DNA of 64,000 nucleotides from Saccharothrix deserti (lineage in GTDB: Bacteria > Actinomycetota > Actinomycetes > Mycobacteriales > Pseudonocardiaceae), in assembly GCF_009769385.1 (NCBI RefSeq), contig NZ_VKAB01000027.1, positions 1 to 64,000 of the forward strand, read 5' to 3'. The translations under genes and the position numbers were made by a program. How positions within the stretch are numbered: the first letter of the stretch is position 1; each line of letters begins with the position of its first letter. This document shows positions 58,766 through 64,000 of this stretch, piece by piece. Under the pieces are notes generated by a model. It was given only the letters and a program-made list of their open reading frames with translations. It was not told the origin of the DNA and made no database searches.

Positions 58766-60172
58766 TCACTTCTTCGGGCGCTTCTCCCGCACCCGCACCG
58801 AGATGCGCACCGGGCTGCCCGCGAAGTCGAACTCCTCGCGCAGCTTCCGCTCGATGAACCGCCGGTACCCGGCCTCCAGGAAACCCGTCGTGAACAGCAC
58901 GAACGTCGGCGGACGGGTGCTCGCCTGGGTGGCGAACAGCACCTTCGGCTGCTTGCCGCTGCGCACCGGCGGCGGGGTGGCGGCGATCAGGTCGGTCAGC
59001 CACGAGTTCAGCCGTCCGGTGGGCACCCGGGTGTCCCAGGAGTTCAACGCCGTCCGCAACGCGGGCGCGAGCTTGCGCACCGCGCGTCCCGTCAACGCGG
59101 AGATGTTCACCTTCTCCGCCCACGGCACCCGGACCAGGCCCCGCTCCAGCTCACGCACCATCGCGTGCCGCCGGTCCTCGTCCACGAGGTCCCACTTGTT
59201 GAACGCCAGCACGCACGCCCGACCCGACTCCACGACCATGGTCAGCACCCGCAGGTCCTGCTCGCTGATCGGTTCGGACGCGTCCAGCAGCACGATCGCC
59301 ACCTCGGCGGACTCGATCGCGGCCTTCGTGCGCAGCGACGCGTAGTACTCCGCGCCGGACGCGAAGTTCACCCGTTTGCGCAGGCCGGCCGTGTCGACGA
59401 ACCGCCACAGCTCGTCGTCGAGCTCCACGAGGGAGTCGACCGGGTCGACGGTGGTGCCCGCGACGTCGTGCACGACGGACCGGTCCTCGCCGCTGAGCCG
59501 GTTGAGCAGGGACGACTTGCCGACGTTCGGCCGGCCGACCAGCGCCACCCGGCGCGGGCCGCCGCGGACCGCCTCGAACGTCTCGCGCGGCGTCTCCGGC
59601 AGCGCCTTGAGGATCGCGTCGAGCATGTCGCCCGAACCGCGTCCGTGCAGGCCGGACACCGGGATCGGCTCACCGAGGCCCAGCGACCACAGCGACGCGA
59701 CCTCGGCCATCAGCCGCTCGTCGTCGACCTTGTTCGCCACCAGCAGCACGGGCCGCTTGGACCGGCGCAGCAGCTTCACCGCGGCCTCGTCGTTGGTCGT
59801 CGCGCCGACGGTGGCGTCCACCACGAACAGGATCGCGTCGGCGGTGGCCATGGCGAGTTCCGCCTGCGCGGCGACCGCGGCCATCATGCCGACGGCGTCG
59901 GGCTCCCAGCCGCCGGTGTCGACCACGGTGAACTTGCGCCCGTTCCACAACGCGTCGTACGCCACCCGGTCACGGGTGACGCCTGGCACGTCCTGCACGA
60001 CCGCCTCACGGCGGCCGATGATGCGGTTGACCAGGGTCGACTTGCCCACGTTCGGCCGGCCGACCACGGCCAGCACGGGCATCGGCGGCGCGCCGCCCTC
60101 TTCGCCCTCCACCGTCTCGTCGAACGCGGTCCAGTCGGACTCGTCCGCCCAGGTGCCGTCCAAGTCCGTCAT
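58766..60172 (-). CDS. der: ribosome-associated GTPase Der (EngA)
   Basis: The 468-residue protein has two tandem G domains: [12 protein letters not shown] with TRDRVAYDA and DTGGWEP, and [13 protein letters not shown] with GTTVDPVDS and [12 protein letters not shown] and NKWD specificity motifs and a C-terminal KH-like domain follow. Der acts in 50S subunit assembly. It overlaps the acyltransferase gene by 4 bases. It is a typical single-copy core gene, which supports the chromosomal assignment. Confidence 0.97.
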   Translation of the reverse strand: MTDLDGTWADESDWTAFDETVEGEEGGAPPMPVLAVVGRPNVGKSTLVNRIIGRREAVVQDVPGVTRDRVAYDALWNGRKFTVVDTGGWEPDAVGMMAAVAAQAELAMATADAILFVVDATVGATTNDEAAVKLLRRSKRPVLLVANKVDDERLMAEVASLWSLGLGEPIPVSGLHGRGSGDMLDAILKALPETPRETFEAVRGGPRRVALVGRPNVGKSSLLNRLSGEDRSVVHDVAGTTVDPVDSLVELDDELWRFVDTAGLRKRVNFASGAEYYASLRTKAAIESAEVAIVLLDASEPISEQDLRVLTMVVESGRACVLAFNKWDLVDEDRRHAMVRELERGLVRVPWAEKVNISALTGRAVRKLAPALRTALNSWDTRVPTGRLNSWLTDLIAATPPPVRSGKQPKVLFATQASTRPPTFVLFTTGFLEAGYRRFIERKLREEFDFAGSPVRISVRVREKRPKK

Positions 60173-60813
60173 CTTGCTTCTCCTCGCTGGCTGTCGAGCT
60201 CGGCCACCAACGTGGCCAAGCGGTCGCGGACCTGCTCGGTGGCCTTCACGAGCGCCTGGCGACCCTTGTCGGTCGGCAGCTCGAACGGCTCACCCACGAG
60301 CACGTCCACCACGGGCCGGAACCGGCGTCCGGTTCCGGCCGGGCGCAGGGTTCCCCGGCACGCGACGGGCACGACGACCGCGCCGGTCGAGCGGGCGAGC
60401 CACGCCGCGCCCTTCTGGGCCTCGGTCACGTCGCCCGTGCCGCGGGTGCCCTCGGGGAACACGCCGACCACGCCACCGGCCCGCAGCACCTTCTGCGCGG
60501 CCAGCAGCGGCGCCCGGTCGGGCTCGCCGCGCCGCACGGCCAGCTGGCCGATCTTGCGCAGCAGCGTGCCCACCACGCCCTTGAACATCTCCTGCTTGAT
60601 CAAGAACACCACACGCCGGGGCAGGACGCCGAACAATATCGGCCCGTCCGCCATCGAGCTGTGGTTCGCCACGACGACCACCGGGCCTGCCAGCGGCATC
60701 CGCGAGACGCCGTGCACCCGCACGCGGAACGGCGTCCGGAAGGGCCCGCGCGAGATCCACCGGCCGATGTCGTGCAGCCAGGGCGCCGAGCCCTCGGGGA
60801 GCTGGTCGGTCAC
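60169..60813 (-). CDS. 1-acylglycerol-3-phosphate acyltransferase (PlsC-like)
   Basis: The protein of about 214 residues has the acyltransferase HX4D block [17 protein letters not shown] and the [10 protein letters not shown] block, with [11 protein letters not shown] downstream. It acylates a lysophospholipid at the inner membrane leaflet. Its start overlaps the cmk stop and its stop overlaps der. The cmk-plsC-der order is common in actinobacteria. Confidence 0.93.
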   Translation of the reverse strand: MTDQLPEGSAPWLHDIGRWISRGPFRTPFRVRVHGVSRMPLAGPVVVVANHSSMADGPILFGVLPRRVVFLIKQEMFKGVVGTLLRKIGQLAVRRGEPDRAPLLAAQKVLRAGGVVGVFPEGTRGTGDVTEAQKGAAWLARSTGAVVVPVACRGTLRPAGTGRRFRPVVDVLVGEPFELPTDKGRQALVKATEQVRDRLATLVAELDSQRGEAR

Positions 60814-61538
60814 CCGCGCACCCGTCCGCTCGTCCGGGCCATCAGGCCGTGGTCGTCCACCAGTTCCAGCAGCGCGTCCAGCGTGCCGGGGAGGTCCAGC
60901 GACGTCGTGTCGAGCACCACCGCGTCGTCGGCGGCACGCAGCGGCGACACCGCGCGCGACGAGTCGTAGGCGTCGCGGCGCTGCACGTCGGCGAGCGTCG
61001 CGTCCAACGTGGACTCGCGGCCGGAGGCGGTGTCCTGCTTGGCGCGGCGCTGGGCGCGGGCCTCGGCGTCGGCGGTCAGGTAGACCTTGAGCGGGGCGTC
61101 GGGCACGACGGCGGTGCCGATGTCACGGCCCTCCACCACGATGCCGCCCGCCTCGTCCAACGCGGTCGCGATGATCCGGCGCTGTTCGGCGACCAGCAGT
61201 TCGCGCACCGCGGGCACGGCCGAGACCGGTGACACGGCCAGCGTCACCTCGGGGCCGCGGATCTCCGTGCCGACGTCCTCGCCGTCCAGGAACGTCGTGG
61301 AGCGGTCCGGGTCCGTGCCCTGGACGACCGGCGCCGCACGGGCGACCTCGGCGACCCGTGCCTGGTCGGTGAGGTCGACGCCGGCGCGCAGCACGGCCAG
61401 CGTGATCGCGCGGTACATCGCGCCGGTGTCCAGGTAGCGCGCGCCGAGAGTGGCCGCGAGTCGGCGTGCTGCGGAGGACTTGCCGGTGCCGGAGGGCCCG
61501 TCGAGGGCCACAACGCCACGCAGCTCACCGTGTCCCAC
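60810..61538 (-). CDS. cmk: cytidylate kinase
   Basis: The 242-residue protein has VVALDGPSGTGKSSAARRLA (P-loop at residues about 8-27), YLDTGAMYRAITLA and VVEGRDIGTAVVPDAPLKVYLTA (here in parts), the standard CMP-kinase motifs. It phosphorylates CMP and dCMP. GAGGAAAAC precedes the start. It is the first gene of the leftward cmk-plsC-der unit. Confidence 0.97.
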   Translation of the reverse strand: MGHGELRGVVALDGPSGTGKSSAARRLAATLGARYLDTGAMYRAITLAVLRAGVDLTDQARVAEVARAAPVVQGTDPDRSTTFLDGEDVGTEIRGPEVTLAVSPVSAVPAVRELLVAEQRRIIATALDEAGGIVVEGRDIGTAVVPDAPLKVYLTADAEARAQRRAKQDTASGRESTLDATLADVQRRDAYDSSRAVSPLRAADDAVVLDTTSLDLPGTLDALLELVDDHGLMARTSGRVRG

Positions 61539-61628
61539 GGGTTTTCCTCCTCAACGCGACGGTCGTCAACCGCCAATTGTGCCTGGTGCGGCACGTCACA
61601 CCCGCATCAGGGCCAGTCCGTGCCCAGG

Positions 61629-62744
61629 TCAGTCCAGATCCGCCAGCAGCAGGCCGCTGCGCGGCTTCGGGGTGAAGTAGGTGCTCTTGCGCGGCATCCG
61701 GCCGCCTTCCGCGTGCACGGCCAGCACGTCGGCCAGCGGCACGGGTGCCATCAGCAGGACGGCGTCCAGGTCCGCGCCGTCGGGGGCCACCGGGACGTCA
61801 CCGGTCACCGGGCGCACGTGCGGGCTCTCCGGGTCGAGCCCGAGCGCCTTGTCCAGCAGCACGGCCTCCACGAACGCGTGGTCCACGCCGTCCGACGGCA
61901 GTTCGACGCGAACGGCGGAGGTGCCGGCCACCGCGACCACCACCCCCGGTGACGGGCGGGTCGCGGCGTCGACCGGCGTCACCGTCAGCCCGACCGCACG
62001 CCACGCGACGGTCAGGTCCGCCAACGACAGCCCGGTGCCGACGACGGCCCGGTGGATAGGCCCGATCCGCAGGTCGGGACCGGCCGTGACCAGCGCCAAC
62101 AGCCCGGACAGCCCGGCCGACGCGGCCACCCGGTGGTTGCCGTCGGCCACCATCAACGGGTGCTCGCCGGCGGCGGCCAGCAGGGCGTCCTGGCGGTCGC
62201 CCGGCCCCACCAGCCACAGCCAGTGCCGCCGCCCACCGGGATCGACCACGGACACGGCCGGCTCGTCGTCCACCTCCGCCACCAGCCGGGTCAGCCCGAC
62301 CTCGCGGGCGACCGGCACGAGCATCGCCGCACTGGTCACGCAGCCGAGGCCGGACAGCACGCGGGCGCGTTCGGCGACCACGTCGGGGTAGACGTCCTCG
62401 GTGTGCCCGACGGCCGCCGGGTCGACCATGCACAGCAGCCCGTACGCGGTGCCGTCCGGGCCGTCCACGCGGTACGGCGCAACGACGTCGCGCACCTCGC
62501 GGTAGGCGTTGCGGCGCAGGTGGGCGAGTTCGGCGCGGGCGTGCGGCAGGGCGTCGAACAGGCTCGACCCGGCGGCCAGCGCGGCGGGCGTGCGGTGCGG
62601 GTGCTGCACGGCGAGCAGCGTGCCGGGACGGGCGCGGGCCAGCGCGGCGACGATCCGCTCGGGCTCGGCGAACTCGTCCACGTCCGGTCCGGGCACGCGG
62701 TCGCGGACCACCCATCCCCGGCTGATCGCCCCGACACGTCCCAT
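61629..62744 (-). CDS. DUF1015 family protein
   Basis: The 371-residue protein follows the DUF1015 pattern: RGWVVRDRVPGPDVDEFAEP near the N-terminus, PYRVDGPDGTAYGLLCMVDP, HPLMVADGNHRVAAS (the most conserved block, about residues 198-212), and a PRKSTYFTPKP C-terminus. It is cytoplasmic and its role is unknown. Its ATG at 62744 is 21 bases from the divergent TrkA-C gene, so the promoters overlap. Confidence 0.88.
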   Translation of the reverse strand: MGRVGAISRGWVVRDRVPGPDVDEFAEPERIVAALARARPGTLLAVQHPHRTPAALAAGSSLFDALPHARAELAHLRRNAYREVRDVVAPYRVDGPDGTAYGLLCMVDPAAVGHTEDVYPDVVAERARVLSGLGCVTSAAMLVPVAREVGLTRLVAEVDDEPAVSVVDPGGRRHWLWLVGPGDRQDALLAAAGEHPLMVADGNHRVAASAGLSGLLALVTAGPDLRIGPIHRAVVGTGLSLADLTVAWRAVGLTVTPVDAATRPSPGVVVAVAGTSAVRVELPSDGVDHAFVEAVLLDKALGLDPESPHVRPVTGDVPVAPDGADLDAVLLMAPVPLADVLAVHAEGGRMPRKSTYFTPKPRSGLLLADLD

Positions 62745-62765
62745 CACCCGATTATGATCGGGTGG

Positions 62766-63248
62766 ATGAACGTCGAGGTGACGCCGCTTCCGGGGATCGG
62801 CACCCGCCAGGACTTCATGATCCGAGCAGGCCGTCGGATCGGGGTGATCACGCACCGCGACGGCAAGTTCGACCTGATCGTCTCGCACCCGGACGACCCG
62901 GACGACTGCGTGGCGTCGATAGCGCTGACGCCCGCCGAGGCGAGCACCCTGGCGGGCCTGCTCGGCGCGCCGCAGCTGGTCGCGCTGCTCGAAGAGCAGC
63001 ACCGGGACGTCGCGGGCATCTCGACCAGGCAGTTCCCGATCGTGCCCGGCTCCCGGTTCGACAGCGCCGCGCTGGCCGCGACCGAGCTGCGCACCCGCAC
63101 CGGCGCGTCCATCGTGGCCGTCGTGCGCGGCGGCGCGGTGCACCCGTCGCCGCGGCCGGACTTCGTCTTCGCGGGCGGCGACCTCGTCGTCGTGGTCGGC
63201 ACCACGTCCGGTCTCGCCGAGGCGGGCGAGCTGCTGGGCGGTGGCTGA
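62766..63248 (+). CDS. TrkA-C domain regulatory subunit of a cation:proton antiporter
   Basis: The 160-residue protein has an N-terminal small domain with PGIGTRQDFMIRAGRRIGVI. The C-terminal RCK_C-type domain reads RTRTGASIVAVVRGGAVHPSP and FAGGDLVVVVGTTSGL. Such proteins sense a ligand and gate a partner channel or antiporter, here the CPA2 gene directly downstream. ATG 62766 is used; ATG 62754 and GTG 62763 are in frame. Confidence 0.9.
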   Translation: MNVEVTPLPGIGTRQDFMIRAGRRIGVITHRDGKFDLIVSHPDDPDDCVASIALTPAEASTLAGLLGAPQLVALLEEQHRDVAGISTRQFPIVPGSRFDSAALAATELRTRTGASIVAVVRGGAVHPSPRPDFVFAGGDLVVVVGTTSGLAEAGELLGGG

Positions 63249-63253
63249 GCACC

Positions 63254-64000
63254 TTGCACAACACCGCAATCGCACTCATCCAATTGGGCGCGGTCTTCTT
63301 CGGGCTGGGCCTGCTCGGCAAGATGGCGTGGCGGATCGGCATCTCCCCGATCCCGCTCTACCTGATCGGCGGCCTGGCGTTCGGCCAGGGCGGCCTGGTG
63401 CCGTTGCACGGCATCGAGGACTTCACCCACATCTCCAGCGAGATCGGCGTGATCCTGCTGCTGCTCCTGCTCGGCCTGGAGTACTCGGCCGCCGAGCTGG
63501 TGACCGGCCTCAAGCGGTCGTGGACGGCCGGTGTGGTGGACATCGTGCTGAACGCGACGCCGGGCGTGATCGCCGGGCTGATCCTGGGCTGGGGTCCGGT
63601 CGGCGCGCTGGCGATGGGCGGCGTCACCTACATCTCGTCGTCCGGGATCATCGCGAAGGTGCTCGGCGACCTGGGCCGGCTGGGCAACCGGGAGACGCCG
63701 GTGGTGTTGTCGATCCTGGTGTTCGAGGACCTGGCGATGGCGGTCTACCTGCCGATCCTGACCGCCCTGCTGGCGGGCGTGAGCTTCCTCGGCGGGTTGA
63801 GCGCGGTGGGCATCTCGTTGGCCGCGATCACCGTCGTGTTGATCATCGCGCTCAAGTTCGGCCGGTACGTGTCGGCGCTGGTGGACAGCCCGGACCCGGA
63901 GGTGTTCCTGCTCAAGGTGCTCGGCGCGGCGTTGCTGGTCGCGGGTGTGGCGTCGCAGTTGCAGGTGTCCGCGGCGGTCGGCGCGTTCCTGCTGGGCATC
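63254..64000 (+). CDS. CPA2 (Kef-type) cation:proton antiporter, truncated by the window edge
   Basis: The frame opens at TTG 63254, six bases after the TrkA-C stop, and runs off the end. It encodes repeated membrane helices: GAVFFGLGLLGKMAWRIG, LYLIGGLAFGQGGLVP, IGVILLLLLLGLEYSA and VTYISSSGIIAKVL, then VLVFEDLA-type sequence (reads ILVFEDLAMAVYLP), the conserved KefB-like segment. It transports K+ or Na+ against H+ across the membrane. The 3' part is missing. Confidence 0.88.
   Translation, partial: MHNTAIALIQLGAVFFGLGLLGKMAWRIGISPIPLYLIGGLAFGQGGLVPLHGIEDFTHISSEIGVILLLLLLGLEYSAAELVTGLKRSWTAGVVDIVLNATPGVIAGLILGWGPVGALAMGGVTYISSSGIIAKVLGDLGRLGNRETPVVLSILVFEDLAMAVYLPILTALLAGVSFLGGLSAVGISLAAITVVLIIALKFGRYVSALVDSPDPEVFLLKVLGAALLVAGVASQLQVSAAVGAFLLGI

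Overview
The window is high-G+C DNA from an actinomycete. It shows GTG/TTG starts, ATGA/GTGA stop-start overlaps, XRE-TPR regulators and a der-plsC-cmk block, which suggests a filamentous Pseudonocardiales-type organism; the genus cannot be fixed from sequence alone. It falls into a long accessory region (1 to about 56.7 kb), a tRNA-Pro gene, and a short stretch of chromosomal housekeeping genes (57 to 64 kb).

Region 1 (0.1-9.5 kb, leftward) is one tightly packed operon. It runs regulator, P-loop kinase, fused double QueD, QueE, thymidylate-kinase-like protein, QueC-like PP-loop protein, nucleoside 2-deoxyribosyltransferase-like protein, sugar-phosphate TIM barrel, ribulose-phosphate-epimerase-like protein, HAD phosphatase, cupin isomerase-like protein and a 62-residue protein. 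Region 2 (9.7-15.5 kb, rightward) holds three XRE-TPR regulators, each coupled to a partner gene. Region 3 (15.6-24.8 kb, leftward) is a second packed operon: two small proteins, a hypothetical protein, canonical QueC, a reverse transcriptase, a C-type-lectin/FGE-fold protein, a DUF6884-like protein, GT2, radical SAM, phosphoribosyltransferase, GT4, a FEN-type nuclease and a PIG-L deacetylase. Regions 1 and 3 together look like an uncharacterised 7-deazaguanine nucleoside or sugar system with an embedded, apparently atypical reverse transcriptase. The final product is not known.

Region 4 (25.4-27.2 kb) is a fourth rightward XRE-TPR regulator, coupled to a NUDIX gene. Region 5 (27.2-40.2 kb) is a full Tad/Flp pilus locus: prepilin peptidase, lipoprotein, PKD-like secreted protein, SAF protein, CpaE-like ATPase, TadA, TadB, TadC, a 62-residue pilin, TadE-like proteins, and a membrane LysM-BTAD regulator. 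Paired dyads lie upstream. Region 6 (40.2-51.6 kb) carries an HxlR regulator, an AT-rich gap with 12-bp iterons, a wHTH-MoxR ATPase, a HExxH/VWA protein and several small element-type genes, two of them paralogues with a RAMA-like C-terminus. One gene is frameshifted and another encodes a 16-unit TDDQP repeat.

Region 7 (51.7-56.7 kb) is a replication and integration module: prim-pol, a damaged C5-cytosine methyltransferase, DUF3987, a 336-bp symmetric iteron array, and a tyrosine recombinase pointing at the 3' end of tRNA-Pro(GGG). This matches an integrative element of the pSAM2 type, but no FtsK/TraB transfer gene, no xis and no left att copy was recognised, so the left limit of the element is unknown. 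Region 8 (57-64 kb) holds a NarL-type two-component system, der, plsC-like, cmk, a DUF1015 gene, and a TrkA-C protein followed by a truncated CPA2 antiporter.
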